This document shows positions 33,405-45,148 of a stretch of DNA of 64,000 bases, piece after piece. The DNA comes from Diphasiastrum complanatum. Lineage: Eukaryota > Streptophyta > Lycopodiopsida > Lycopodiales > Lycopodiaceae. A program made the translations under genes and the position numbers. The stretch spans positions 40,542,141 to 40,606,140 of the forward strand of contig CM055095.1 of NCBI GenBank assembly GCA_029204225.1, written 5' to 3'. Position 1 is the first letter of the stretch. Every line of letters begins with the position of its first letter. The notes below the pieces were generated by a model that ran no database searches, was not told the DNA's origin, and was given only the letters and a program-made list of their open reading frames with translations.

Positions 33405-34300
33405 GGGCAGTCCTGAATCACAAGGCTGCCCGCTAACGGGACCAAATCCTAACACCTATAACAACATGCAGTATGTGCATGTCTACATTGGACCCAATAT
33501 AGAGATGTGTGCACACTATCCAAGTTAGCACTATACAAAGAAGCCTTCTGCCTATGTTGTAAACTGAAGCCTTAATTCTGCTCTCCATAAAGGTTAAGTA
33601 TACTTTAAACATTCCAAATTTGTCCTTACTCAAAAGTTTTGTAAGAACATCAACTGACTATTCTACAATACTACAATGTACTATCTTAACATCATTGCTA
33701 AGCACATACAAAGTAATAGTTAATCTTTATGTGTTAATTAGTCGTAGCATCATGAACATGATTTTTTATAAGTTATATACCACTCTGGCTATCACAAAAA
33801 ATGATGCTCCCAGAGTCTTGTTGAAGTCCAATCTCTGCTAGCAATTGGCGTAACCAAAGAACTCCTTGTACATCACTTTCTAGAGCTTTGTACTCAGCCT
33901 CAGTGGTGGATATAGCCACTGTATTCTACTTCTTACAGGACCATGAAAAGCAACCATTACCAATGTGAAAGACACGCCATGAAGTAGAGCGCTTGTCATC
34001 CATGTTGCCATCCCAATCTACATCGGTATAGCCTTCAAGCTTCACAAGGTTACCAATATGGAAATAGAACAAACCAAACTTTTCCATAACCTTGACATAC
34101 TTAAGAATACATTTTTTGGCTTTCCAATGTGATTTCTTTGGTGTATACTTGAGTTGACTTACCAAACCCACAACATGACAAATATACGGTCTAGTAGTTG
34201 TGAGATAAATAGGACTTCTCATAAGTGAACAATATTCAGTAGCATTAAAGGACCTGTTATCATCAAACTTTGAGAGTTTTACACCAAACCTCAATAGGAC
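33405..34300 (-). pseudogene. Copia H RNase H and RT end
   Basis: Minus strand: SLMRSPIYLTTTRPYICHVV, KKCILKYVKVMEKFGLFYFH, LEGYTDVDWDGNMDDKRSTS, a stop, then TVAISTTEAEYKALESDVQG, VLWLRQLLAEIGLQQDSGS, FCDSQSGI and DVLTKLLSKDKFGMFKVYL. This is the normal C-terminal order of Copia pol. Several stops (for example near 33925 and 33660) show decay. Confidence 0.88.
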
Positions 34301-35060
34301 TAGATGTTATTTTGCTATTCTCCATGCGAAATCTCTTAAGTAACTCACCAGCATACTTTGTCCATGTAAGTGCAATTCCCTAATCACTTTGCTAGACTTC
34401 CACACCTAAGCATCATGTCCAGATTTGTCATGTCAAATTCCTTGTAGAGATTTGATTTGACTTCCTTCACCAAATTATTATCACTACTTGAAATGATAAG
34501 AGCACCAACATAAAGTATTGTCATGAGTATAAAGCCATCCCTTTCAAGTGTGTACAAGTTGCAATCTGATGAAGTACATACAAAACCTTGGCTTGCGTCC
34601 ATACCAAGCACATGGAGCCTTCTTCAAGCCATACAAGGCTTTATGTAATTTACATACCTTGTTCTCCTCTCCCTAGATCACAAAGCCATCAGTTTGTGCC
34701 ATAAATATTTCTTCATCCAAAGTGCCTTTATGTAATTTACATACCTTGTTCTCCTCTCCCTAGATCACACAACCATCCGCTTGTGCCATATATATTTCTT
34801 CATCCAAAGTGCCATTAAAAAATGCAGATTTAGTGTCCATCTAATGAACTTTCCATCCAAAGTTAGATGCTAAGGCAAACAAGAATCTCAAAGTAGTGCA
34901 TTGTGCAACTGTGCAAATGTCTTCTCATAATCTATCCCTTTACTTTCAACATAGCCTTTAACAACTACTCTTGCCTTGTATTTGGCAATTGATCCATCTA
35001 CATGATATTTTATTCTGTACATCCATTTACTTCCAATAGGCTTTTTTACCTGTAAGGAGA
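34301..35060 (-). pseudogene. Copia H reverse transcriptase (decayed)
   Basis: Minus strand holds CTSSDCNLYTLERDGFILMT, ILYVGALIISSSDNNLVKEV and KEFDMTNLDMMLR, where VGALI replaces the YVDDLLI-type catalytic motif, so both active-site aspartates are lost. Upstream fragments recall LDEEIFMAQTDGFVI and RVKYHVDGSIAKYKARV. A 70-odd bp stretch (34671-34742 region) is duplicated nearly exactly at 34735-34810 (cctttatgtaatttacatac...). Confidence 0.8.
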
Positions 35061-36050
35061 TCCACAAGTTCCTAGGCGTTGTGCTTTTAGATGGATTTCA
35101 TCTTGTCTTCCATCTCCTTTTTCCAAACTTTGCTCTCCCTTGCTTCTTCCAATGTAGTCGGTTCAAGAGAATTCTCGATTTTTGTCATGATGAGAGCAAA
35201 AAGTTTATCAAAATTATTTCTAGAGGTCTTTGCTCTCTCATGGATCTTCTAATTTTTCCTTCTTGACTTCTTGTACCAACTTCTTGTACCATTTTGGCAC
35301 TTTATGCTGAGGTGATATGCTCCTTGGTGAGTATGTGTCTCAAGAAACATTCTCTTTCCTTTTTCATCTATTGATTGCTTGTTTAATCATGGATATTCGT
35401 TACGATTTGTCATTGTCATTGGTGTATCATCCATCCTAGCCTCTCGATTAGATGAATCATTTTGTTTTGTGGCCTCTCCTTCCTCAAGGGATTCATCATT
35501 AAAACTTCCAAGATTTGGTATGAGGTCTTGAGTTTCCTCCTTGGGCATTTGGCAAACTTCATCATTGTAATTACCATGCAATTGATCAAAAATAAAATCA
35601 TGTGATACAATGGTCTATCTAGCTTTTGAATCATAATACCTATAGCCCTTGACTTTATGATCAAATCCAAAAAAAATGACTTTTAAGGGCTTTCCATCTA
35701 GTTTCTTTCTTGTCTCATCAAGTATATACACAAAGGCCTTGCATCCAAACACCTTCAAACTAGGTATCTTGGGTTTGACACCTATAAATGCTTTATATGG
35801 TGCTACTTTTGGGAATTTAATTTTGAAGACAATTTGTAGTGTTGCATCATTTTACACCAATAAGAATCCGGTAGTTTCATGAACTTCAACATGGATATAG
35901 TACTCTCCACAATTGTTCTATTCTTTCTTTCTACTACACCATTGTGTTGTCCATGAGAATACTCTTGAGCTTAAACTTCCATACACTATAATTTGACACA
36001 CCATCAAGCTTACTTGCCTCTCCAATAAACAATTCTCTAATATTAAACAT
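35061..36050 (-). pseudogene. Copia H integrase C-terminus fused to gag start
   Basis: Reading the minus strand from 36050: gag-type SKLDGVSNYSVWKFKLKSIL runs within a few codons into integrase-type HGQHNGVVERKNRTIVES, MLKFMKLPDSYW, KIPSLKVFGCKAFVYILDET and KPLKVIFFGFDHKVKGYRYY, then the acidic linker (35387-35581). Everything between gag residue about 35 and the integrase Glu motif is missing. The element is an internally deleted derivative, with stops besides. Confidence 0.85.
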
Positions 36051-37539
36051 GACTCCAAAATCCGCTTATACAAGTTCAAAAAACCAATTTTTAATGCAAA
36101 ACAAATGCAATGGTGCACTCCAGAATCGGTCACAATGCTTCCTATCCGCCTATTTCAGGGCTTACCAGCATTAAATTTGGCTTCGAGTGGCTTCTTGGGC
36201 TTCAAAACATACTAAATTTAATGTTGTCAAGCATAATTAGGTCTGAGCTATAAAATGGTAAAAATTATGTATCGATCACCTACTACTTAGGAATGCTAGG
36301 TAACTACAATGCTTGAGCACACGTGACCTCCACAAGGTCAGCTTTCTCTCATTTCCTCTCAACTATGGCCGCTCCTAGACATGGATTGATTCTCTCCTTG
36401 GCCTGTTATTGTCCACGACTACTTGTAGGCTTAGTTACCTTGTTGGGGCACCCAACTCCACATTTTTACGGCATCAAAAAACATTTGTTATAGCTTAAGA
36501 TGCATGCTTTCATGACTGAGACCCCAACTCTTAGAAAAAAAAAAGGCAAAAATTGAGTTTTTCTTAAAAAATTCCTCAAATTCATATGAAATTTTTTTTG
36601 CTCCCACCAATGACCTCCCTTAACAAGATACTATGGCAAGCAGTTGCTGGATTGAGAAAAAGAGACCATATTATTACAAACAAAAGAAGATAATGCATGT
36701 TTGCATAATGTGATATCAAATTAAATGAAAGCAATGATCAAGTGCAACAAGTTTTCCAGACATTACATAGATCATATGATCAGTTGAAAGAAGAAGCTTG
36801 CATACTAGATAAATATGACGGCTTAGTAATATCAAATTTTCACATGTCAATTTATGTGTATTAAGGCTTGTCTGAACTTGGAATCGAAAAGTGTATTTAA
36901 TGTTAATATTGGTTAAGAATGAGATAAACTTAGAAATAACAAGTGGTTTTAGAATTGTATCAAATAAACTTGACTCCTAGTCAAGAGTTGATTATAGCTT
37001 TTAACAATTCCACACCTAAATTGTAAAACACTTTGTTTATATCTGATCCTTGATGCAACATTTTTTACTCGACCTTTATTCTACATTGTGCAAATTATGA
37101 CCAGCAACATCGGTCGATGGCTAGTCGATTGGAATAGTATGTGCGGCCACTAGAGGATACTTTTTCTAAAAACTAAAAAATTCCTCCTCACTTGGCATAT
37201 TGGCCCATATGCCCTACTCTCTAACAAAACAATCTTTGGAGGGCATCTGTCCCACTAGCCCATTCAGGTTGATCTTCATAGTCGATGTCGTCTCTAAGGT
37301 TGTCATCATTAAAATCAATTTAGTCTGCAAATTCCATAATCATATTTGAAAGAAGAGATAGTATCTCATCTTCTCTAAGGTCCATAACATCACCAATGTC
37401 ATTTATGGACAAGAATGGAATGTTTGTTAGATTTCTTATGCCCAGCCTTAAACAAATCGTTCAACTAATGAGCATTTTGAAAAACCGAAGGCCGACAACT
37501 TATTTTTGGGCCTTCACTTTTTCCCTTGAGATTTCTTGT
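36051..37539. other. Unassigned AT-rich sequence
   Basis: No transposase, polymerase or host-gene motif recognised on either strand; no open frame worth reporting. It may include the leader or LTR of Copia H at its left end. Confidence 0.35.
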
Positions 37540-37765
37540 GCCTTAGAAATCATTTTTTAGGCACGTTCTCCTCCTTCGCCTTTTTCGCACTAGCGAAAAA
37601 TGCAACACACTGGCCAAGTGGCTAGAATGCCTTAGAAATCACTTTTAAGGCACCTTCTCCTCCTTTGCCTTTTTCGCACTAGCGAAAAATGCGACACATT
37701 GGCCAAGTGGCCAAAATGCCTTAGAAAACATTTTAAAGGCACCTTCGCCTTCTTCTCTGCCTTCA
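37540..37765 (+). repeat. 89-bp tandem repeat, about 2.5 units, each with a hairpin
   Basis: Units start gccttagaaa at 37540, 37629 and 37718 (the third partial). The first two are both 89 bp. Each full unit contains TTTTTCGC-acta-GCGAAAAA, a perfect 8-bp stem with a 4-base loop. Diverged echoes (ctaagggcaccttcggg-like) continue to about 37905. No coding function is apparent. Confidence 0.85.
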
Positions 37766-38404
37766 GTGTAAGGCACTTTTTCGGCTTTTTTGCCTTCTTC
37801 GTTGCCTTGAATCTAAGGGCGCCTTAGGGATTTACATACCTTTAGTGTAGGGGCACCTTCAGGAGTTGCAAACCTTCATTCTAAGGGCACCTTCGGGTTT
37901 TTTGGATTTTTTGCGATTTGCTACATTGGCTGACCGACGTTGCCAACTTATCAGCAACCCTAAAACGGCTGGACAACCAAATATCCCAAAGGCGGTTGGC
38001 GGTTACCAACTTTGTACATATGCAAAGACTGACGTAAATAGCATTAAAGGCTTGTAAGATATTTTGTTCCTTGACACTTGTAAATCTATATATTAGCTGA
38101 TTCAAGCTATGTAAGTGTTAATTTTCAGTTAATTGAATTTCTCTCTTTTAATCAGAGTTTTTTTTCTGTAGCCAGTGTTATGACGCTCAGCAAGCTGAAG
38201 TTATTACTTCAAGCTATATTACTCACTGTTGGTATTTATCATAGTGCAATTTTTTTCTCACTGCTACGTTGTTCATTTGCGCATTCTGTATGAATTCTTC
38301 TACTTGAATAATTCTGCTTCTAACTGTTGCGTTTCCGTTCCTACACGCCACGCTCAATCCTCGAACTTCCGTTGCCGCTCACGCCCACACGCGATTTTAC
38401 GACA
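37766..38404 (+). repeat. Probable Copia I 5' LTR and flank
   Basis: The sequence ends CGATTTTACGACA immediately before a tRNA-Met-like primer site. A TATATA-like word (ctatatattagc) lies near 38087. The left boundary is not defined, since no partner LTR is present. Confidence 0.5.
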
Positions 38405-38418
38405 TGGTATCATAGCGG
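38405..38418 (+). promoter_or_regulatory. Copia I primer-binding site
   Basis: TGGTATCATAGCGG, one mismatch in the first ten bases to the initiator tRNA-Met primer site, placed directly after an LTR-like ...ACGACA end. Confidence 0.75.
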
Positions 38419-38547
38419 GCATTTCAGTAATCTGCATTTTTACTGTGGATTATTAGTCTTGTTTCTATCAAGACGTCTTTCTAGCAAACACGCAGCCAAT
38501 GGTATTCCGACAATCACTTGTTTCTACCAACAATCTCATTCAACCAG

Positions 38548-38974
38548 AATGGATCCATCATCTAGTTCATCTCTCATTAACAAACTCGATGGAGATAACT
38601 GCCATCTCTGGAAATTCAAGATGAAGGTTATACATCTAGCCAAAGAACTATGGGACATAGTTGATGGCACAGAGCTCAAACCATAAGGTGATGCAGCCGT
38701 CATCACCAAGTGGAGACTGAGAGATGGCAAAGCATTTGCCATGATCACCCTCAACATCAAGGACACTCAAATCAGCCACATACGTGCTGTTCAGACGACT
38801 AAGGATGCATGGGGCATCCTAGCAACTCTCTACGATATTAGAGATGTTACTTCCAAGCTTCATCTGAGGAAGAAATTCTTCACCCTCAAAATGTCTGATG
38901 CAGATAGTGTCTCAAGTCACCTCAACACCTTCAAGATGTCAGAAATGGTGAACTCCTGCAACTTTGTCGCAACA
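38548..38974 (+). pseudogene. Copia I gag (5' part)
   Basis: From ATG 38548: MDPSSSSSLINKLDGDNCHL, WKFKMKVIHLAKELWDIVDG, a TAA, then ITLNIKDTQISHIRAVQTTK, DAWGILATLYDIRDVTSKLH and LRKKFFTLKMSDADSVSSHL. Standard Copia Gag. It breaks off at about 38974, where the Copia J LTR starts, so J inserted into or replaced the rest. Confidence 0.88.
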
Positions 38975-39778
38975 TGAACACGAAGCGAAGGTCAAACGAG
39001 AACAATTCGCGACAGTCAACGTGCCTTGACTCGAAGCATGAACGATTCGCGAATCATTCATGAATCGTAAACACACCTCCAGGGCCGCAAAGGGACACAA
39101 AACGAAAGACTACGAAAGAAACGAAAAGAACGAAAGCAAACGGGAGATTGTGAAACAAATGAAGAGAAATCTTTCGCGCTGCCAGCTGGCAGCTCAACGG
39201 GCTTGGAGTCGTAGACTTCATGCCCAGGTAAAACGAGTGGCAACGACGGGGACTAACTGATTAGTTGATTAGCGTTAACTAGTCTTGTGATTTGCCATCT
39301 TGTAAACTCCACACAGTGGAGATATAAACTATCTTCTCTGAATCATAAATAAGACATGTGAAGAGAATAGAAAGAATTTTTTTTTTTTTGTAAGAGACAA
39401 AGAGAGAGGTAGCGAATAGAGCAGAAAAGAAAAATACTAGAGTTGTGCATGAAAGTATGCCAACGAGCAGAACACTGCGAAAGAGCAGAGTGTCATTCCG
39501 CCAACAAGCGAGACACTGACAATCTCGCTCTAAAAATTAAACTGATAATACATTTGCTCTATTTGTGTGCATCTCCTTGTCTTGTGCTGTCTATCTTGAT
39601 TGCTAGAATAAAATGTGTTTTGTGATGTGTAGTCGAGTGTCTAGGTTCCTGTAAAAGCTTCCGTGCAAAAAAAAATTCAAAGAAACAAAATCGTTACAAA
39701 TACAAAGACAAAAACGAAAACGAAAAAGAAATAGTTTCGCCTTTGCGAAACCGAACAACGTTTTCCGCTTCCGTGACA
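38975..39778 (+). repeat. Copia J 5' LTR
   Basis: About 800 bp ending GCTTCCGTGACA directly at a perfect primer site. Contains gagatataaact (39318-39329, TATA-like) and cataaataagaca. The left end is placed where Copia I gag homology stops; the exact first base is uncertain. Confidence 0.75.
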
Positions 39779-39790
39779 TGGTATCAGAGC
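39779..39790 (+). promoter_or_regulatory. Copia J primer-binding site (initiator tRNA-Met)
   Basis: TGGTATCAGAGC, perfect, abutting the ...GTGACA end of the LTR and 53 bp upstream of the gag ATG. Confidence 0.93.
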
Positions 39791-39842
39791 TCATAGATTA
39801 TCACTACTGATATCCCTGTAGTGATTTTTTAGACAACACAAT

Positions 39843-40500
39843 ATGGCTACCACAATCCAGACAAGAGTAGCAATCAGTCTTGATGGCGCAAATTACAGAA
39901 TCTGAAAATTCAAAATCAAAACACTTCTGAAGGGCGAAGGCATCTGGTTGATGACCGAACTCTCAAAGGTGCAGCCTCCAGAGGGAGACCCGAGGAGAGC
40001 TGAATGGATCAGAAAAGATGAGTGCGCAATGGCGATCATCCTTTCGTCTATAAATGAAGATCTACTCATGCAGATTGAAGACTGCGAAAGCAGCCATGCA
40101 GCGTGGAAAAGATTAAAACAGAAGTATGAAGTGAGGACTACAGCTTTAGTCATGCACCTTCACAATCAGCTGCAATCCATATGATGGGACGGCAACCAAT
40201 TGGATCAGCATGTTGAGAAGATCAGAACGATCTTCGCTCAACTCGCTGCATCAGGACAGGAGCACCAGGTCCCAACACCACAGCAGCTGATGTACTTTAT
40301 GAAATCTCTACCGACGTCCTATCAACCACTGAGAATGCTCATATTGAGTCTACCAGATATGACATTCGACAAAGCAGCCAGTCTTGTCGTTGATGAGCGA
40401 CTGATGAGAGACAAAGGAGAGGGAAGTAGTGATCAAGAGAAGGCTCTCTTCATTAAAGGAAAGAAGAAGAAACAAGCCAAGATTCGAGAAGACGAGGTCC
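39843..40500 (+). pseudogene. Copia J gag N-terminal part
   Basis: ATG at 39843: MATTIQTRVAISLDGANYRI, a TGA replacing Trp, KFKIKTLLKGEGIWLMTELS, AMAIILSSINEDLLMQIEDC, SSHAAWKRLKQKYEVRTTAL, another TGA near 40183, DQHVEKIRTIFAQLAASGQE and QPLRMLILSLPDMTFDKAAS. Only two stops interrupt one frame over about 220 codons, followed by a frameshift at about 40490. Confidence 0.9.
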
Positions 40501-41112
40501 TCAAATCAGCAATCTTCTTCATGCGATCACTGCCACAAACCAAGCCATACGGCCAACAAATACTGGTTCAATCCAGCAATATCTTGCATGCACTGCAAGA
40601 AGAAAGGGCATTCTGCATATGATTGCAAATTTAACCCAAAAAGAAATAACAACGCTGAAAAAGCTAATGTTGTAGAGTCATCAAAGGATGCTGACAAAGG
40701 TGACGAAGCTTTCACGATACTCGACGAAGCTTCAATGAGCTACACTAAACATGACTATGATGTAGTCATTGATTCAAGAGCCACATCACACATCACCTGC
40801 AACAAGAAGATCTTGATCGACTTCAGAGAGCTCGAAAACAACAGAGAAGTGATTCTAAGTGATGGGAGCAAGCACTATGTCAAAGGCATCGGCACTCTAC
40901 AGCTGCGAACACTGTCAAGCCAAGCAGAGCTGCCAGGAGCACTCTATGTGCCCTCACTCAAAAAAGATCTGATGTCTGTTTCCAAGATGGTAGATCTTGG
41001 CATTCGAGTTTTGGTCGATGGCAACACTTGTCGCATGATCGAAAAGACGACAAACAAGTTGCTAATGGTCGGAAGGATACCTCTACCAGGCCAAAATAAT
41101 CAGCAACTCTGA
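40429..41112 (+). pseudogene. Copia J zinc knuckles and protease
   Basis: In the shifted frame: a first knuckle CDHCHKPSHTANKY (last Cys lost), a second intact knuckle CMHCKKKGHSAYDC, then the protease site VIDSRATSHITCNKK, where the Gly of D-S-G is Arg, so the protease is probably dead. It continues SDGSKHYVKGIGTLQLR and ALYVPSLKKDLMSVSKMVDL. Two adjacent knuckles are seen in some Copia lineages. Confidence 0.88.
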
Positions 41113-41328
41113 TAGCATATTAAATGCATCAGAAAATGAAGATCAGCTCTAGCATAGGAGAATGTATCATCTGAACATGCGGAGCCTGTATGACATGAGC
41201 AGAAAAGACATAGTCACAGGTCTCAGAATTTCAAGGCCCGAAACTGAGTTCTACGAAGCTTGTCAAACTTTATGTACAAAGATGGATCATGGGCACGTAG
41301 ATTAAATCCAAGTGATAAGAGATATGAA
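41113..41328 (+). pseudogene. Copia J pre-integrase fragment
   Basis: Plus strand shows HRRMYHLNMRSLYDMSRKDI, VTGLRISRPETEFYEACQT in broken frames, the H..H..C zinc-binding region before integrase. The element stops at about 41285, where minus-strand Copia K sequence begins. Confidence 0.75.
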
Positions 41329-41526
41329 TTAAGCCAAGCTTACCAAGATCTTGGGGCTTGCTTGATCACATAAGGCTTTTGAACAATAAGCATACTTTGG
41401 ATTCATCACCATCTTTGATAAAGCCCTCGGGTTGCTCCATATAGATCTCTTCCTCAAGGTAGCCATTGAGGAAGGCATTATAGACATCAAGTTGGAACAT
41501 CCTCCACTTGTGATCCTTATAGTCAC
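41329..41526 (-). pseudogene. Copia K reverse transcriptase, middle part
   Basis: Minus strand: SDYKDHKWRMFQLDVYNAFL, NGYLEEEIYMEQPEGFIKDG and ESKVCLLFKSL. These are Copia RT motifs that should directly follow the RT start at 42399-42619; a solo LTR separates the two. The YVDD half is missing on the left. Confidence 0.88.
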
Positions 41527-42398
41527 TGTTAGGCCTTTTTGTCCATAGCAATGGACATTGTGAGTATGTGGTTGTTAATATAAGTGTAGGGTTGTTGGTT
41601 ATGTAATTGAAGCTTTATCTACATAAATAATTATGTTGTAAGGTCTTGATGTTAGGAGACGTCGTGGTAGGACATTTATGAAGTTAAAGTTGATAGGTTA
41701 GTTAACATTTAGTCGTATTCGGGAGGAAGTCGGACAATTTGTAAGCAACCGCAAGGTTGTCAATTGCGGTTTCCATGCGGCCTCCATGCGAAGCTGAATC
41801 GACGATCATTACGAAGGGTTGCGATACTGGATTGCAGTATTCTCACATAAGTATAAATCGGACACTTGAAGCCGGATTGGGGGATTTTGGATTTTACACT
41901 GTTTAGCAATAGTGTGTCCAGAAGACTAAGGGTGAGAGCCAAGTTATTGTAATTGCAGTTATGCAGTCTCCATGTCATGTTGCAAGCAGCAAGAAGATTT
42001 TTACCTTGCCGAAGACCTTTTAAGCAATCATCATGTGGGCACTGTGTGCATTAGCAAGGACTCTTTTAATTGACGTTGGGATATTATATAATATGTGGAT
42101 TGAGCATGGTTGTTTAATTCTTTGCATGAATCTTGTTGTAATCATTTTATGGACAATAGTTTATAATAATTCCTCTCTGTTAAGTTGTGGTAGTGTTGTA
42201 GAATATCCTGCTGATGTGGAGTGCAATCGGGTTTAATAGTTTTATAGTAGACCATGAATGTTATTAAATTAGGCCTTGTTATGTTGTATTAAGTTCACAA
42301 TAGATTCAATGGAAATTAATGCTAGAAGAGGATCTCAATAATTTAGAGGTTTTGTTGTCATAGTTAGGTAGTTAAGGGATATAAACATCCCCCTAACA
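41527..42398 (+). repeat. Solo LTR inserted in Copia K RT
   Basis: 872 bp bounded by perfect 7-bp inverted ends TGTTAGG and CCTAACA, lying inside Copia K RT between two parts of one RT domain. A TATA-like agtataaatc at about 41851 suggests plus orientation. No internal coding region and no second LTR, so it is a solo LTR or a small non-coding element. The flanks (gtcac / atgac) do not form a clean 5-bp duplication. Confidence 0.75.
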
Positions 42399-42900
42399 AT
42401 GACCATCTTATCCACAGGCTCAAAGGTGTCTTCATAATCAAGGCCATGTATTTGAGAATATCCTTTGGCACATAGTCTTTCCTTGAACTTGTTGATAGAT
42501 CCATCATTGTTGTACTTCACTCTAAACATCCATTTGCATCCAATAACATGCTTGTTGATGAGTGGATCCACGAGCTCCCAAGTATAATTAGAAATCAAGG
42601 CCTCATACTCCTTTGGCATAGCTTCATACCACTCCTTTGAATGGAGTGCATCTTAGACATTGCTTGGCTCGTCATGAGAGATGAAAAATGCATGATATGA
42701 GGTGACATCCTCCACTTGCTTGCCTTTCTCCACATAAGTGAGCCTACTTGTTTCGTGGTCTAATAGCTTGAAGATGCTCCTCCCTGGGCTCAACCCCTCC
42801 ACATCTTGATTGGCATCAAGATTGATAATATAAGATCATCCATAGATTGGCTTGATCTCAATCCCACCCAAGTTGATCTTTTGATCTTCATGGAAGATCA
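42399..42900 (-). pseudogene. Copia K RT start and integrase-RT linker
   Basis: Minus strand: MPKEYEALISNYTWELVDPL, NKHVIGCKWMFRVKYNNDGS, KERLCAKGYSQIHGLDYEDT and FEPVDKMVIVR, interrupted by the LTR. Upstream linker fragments are in mixed frames. Confidence 0.88.
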
Positions 42901-44140
42901 CATCTGTACTTACAACAACTTTGTTAGTAGAGGGAATAAAAACTTTATATGTTCGTTGTATATGCATATCCAACAAACACTCCTTTGATTGAACTAGGAT
43001 CATCTTTTTTCCTAGTTTCTAAAGGTACATGAACAAAGCACATACATCCAAAGATCCTAAGGTGATCTACCTTAGGCTTCTCCTTATACAACATCTCATA
43101 TGGTATTTTTCTTCCTAGATCAAGATTTGAGTCTATTACAAAGATAATTTGCACAAGAAATTGCTTCTCCCCAAAAATCTTTTGGAAGAGATGCCTCTAA
43201 TCTAAGAGCTTTTGCACATTCACAAAGAGTCCTATTTTTTCTTTCAGCCACCCCATTTTGCTGGGGGGAATAAGCTCAAGTGAACTCTCTCATAACTCCC
43301 TCTTGCTCACAATAATCATTAAATTTATCGGAGATATACTCTCCAACACCATCACATCTCAAAGCTTTTAAATTACAAGAGAATGGTTTTTCAACAAAAG
43401 CTCTGAAATTGAGAAATACATCAAACACCATAGACTTGGAAGATGAGAGATACACCCAACAAAATCTTGAATAATCATCAATCAAAATAACAAAGCCTGT
43501 AGCTCTTCCTTTGCTCTTGGAAGATGCAAAGTGTACATCCAAGTGCACTAGCTCAAATGGAAGTTGAGACTTGATGTTGGATCTTGGAAAAGGCCTCTTA
43601 TGAGACTTAGCAATAGCACAAGCTTCACAAGGTAGAAGCTCCTTTGATATAGTCTTTGGCAATTCATTTCCCATCTTTGACCATTGATTGGGATTGCCCA
43701 ATCTCTTATGCCACAAATCTTCTTGAGAGATATTGGTCTTGTAGGCAACATCACAAATGTTAGCACTCTTACTAGAATCTAGTTTGTAGAGTCTACCAAA
43801 TCCAGATCCTCTAGCTATCACCTCATCCTCACTCTTGATGATACATGTATCCACATCAAACTTGATGTCAAGATCATTTTCAAACAATTGACCAACACTA
43901 ATGAGATTATTTGTTAGTTTTGGCACATAAAGCACATCTTTGAGAGACAAAACTTTTGAAAATGCTACATCCAAAGGGATATTTCCTATTTCTTCAATAC
44001 TACACTCAAAATTATTTGCAACACAGATAGACTTTTTTACACCATCATAAGACTTGAGACTAGAAAAATCGACTCTTGTAACTAGACATATGGGGACTTG
44101 CCCCACTATCAATCCACCACAAATTATCATTCTTGAAGGA
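42901..44140 (-). pseudogene. Copia K protease and integrase
   Basis: The stretch 43276-44130 is open for 284 codons: SICVANNFECSIEEIGNIPL, DVLYVPKLTNNLISVGQLFE, a pre-integrase zinc motif DLWHKRLGNPNQW with PCEACAIAKSHKRP, the integrase Asp in LVHLDVHFASSKSKG and the second Asp in LRCDGVGEY. After a frameshift near 43276 come PQQNGVAERKNRTLCECAKA, the Glu motif, and RKIPYEMLYKEKPKVDHLRI. The protease DSGA region (about 44080-44120) is frameshifted. Confidence 0.9.
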
Positions 44141-45055
44141 AGAGGAAGAAAAACTAGACATCATTAGTGAATCCTTCCTATCTCTCATTAGCATCACTCT
44201 ATTTCTCATTAGTGAGGTTAGCTTGCTTGAATTGATTCTTCTTTTTTAAGCGATTAGAGACATACTGGCCTTTTTGCCACAAAAGAGGCACTTGATCTTA
44301 TTTTTCTTCCCATTAGAGGCTGAAGCTTGAGATGAATGGTCTTCATCTCCATCCTTGGCTTTGCCTTTGACTTTGTCCTTCTTGAAATGTTGTTGTTGTC
44401 CTTTGCTCCTCCCCTTTGGATTGTCATAGGTGAATAGAACTTTGTCTTCTCCACCATCTATTAATGAAAGTTTGTTGAATCTCATGTCCTTGTTCTCTTG
44501 CCTACATTCTAAAAAAATGAGGACTCCTTGAAGTGCCTCCAAGCTTGGAAGCTCTTCCTTGAATCCATAGGATTTGACAATGTTCTCAAACTCATCTTTC
44601 AATCCATTAAGGATGACTGGAACTAACTCACTTTGATTGAGATGATCACCTATGCATGCAAGCTCTCTATGAAGATCCTTGACTCTCATGAAAAAATTGG
44701 AAGGACACTCATCACTCTTTTGATAACTTTGAAAAATTTAGTTCCTAAGAGTGAGTAGTCTAGAAGTATTCTTAGCTTCATAGATGGCCTTGAGAGTGTC
44801 CCTTGGCCGAGGTGCACTAATCTCTCTCAAAACTTCATTTGAGACATTTATCTTAATGTAGTGAAGGGCCATTCTTGCCCTTTTCTTGTACCTTTGTACT
44901 TCTTGGAGTACTTGAGTCTCCTCCTCAATTCCAAGTACTATATCTATCACATCTTGGAGAATCAAAATTGGTTCCATCCTCACTTTCCAAATAGAATAAT
45001 TGGAAGTGTTCAATCTCTCTCCTTGCTCCAAGAGGATGGATTCCATGGATGCCAT
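44141..45055 (-). pseudogene. Copia K gag
   Basis: Likely start ATG 45055 (MASMESILLEQGERLNTSNY), reading SIWKVRMEPILILQDVIDIV, ALHYIKINVSNEVLREISAP and AKNTSRLLTLRN, then a stop, and a second open stretch 44246-44689 (VILNGLKDEFENIVKSYGFK, LEALQGVLIFLECRQENKDM). The zinc knuckle begins KCLFCGKK but is frameshifted with His and last Cys lost. A longer open frame starts at 45148, but its first 31 codons do not look like Gag. Confidence 0.88.
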
Positions 45056-45148
45056 AATCACTTGAGAAATTGACTTGTGAAGGACACAAACAAAAAAAAG
45101 TACAAGTGTTGCTTCTCTCTCAAAATATGCATTGATAATGGTGTCCAA

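Noticed and set aside
37540-37765. CRISPR-like array
   Set aside because: Units are contiguous 89-bp tandem copies without unique spacers, in a eukaryotic genome.
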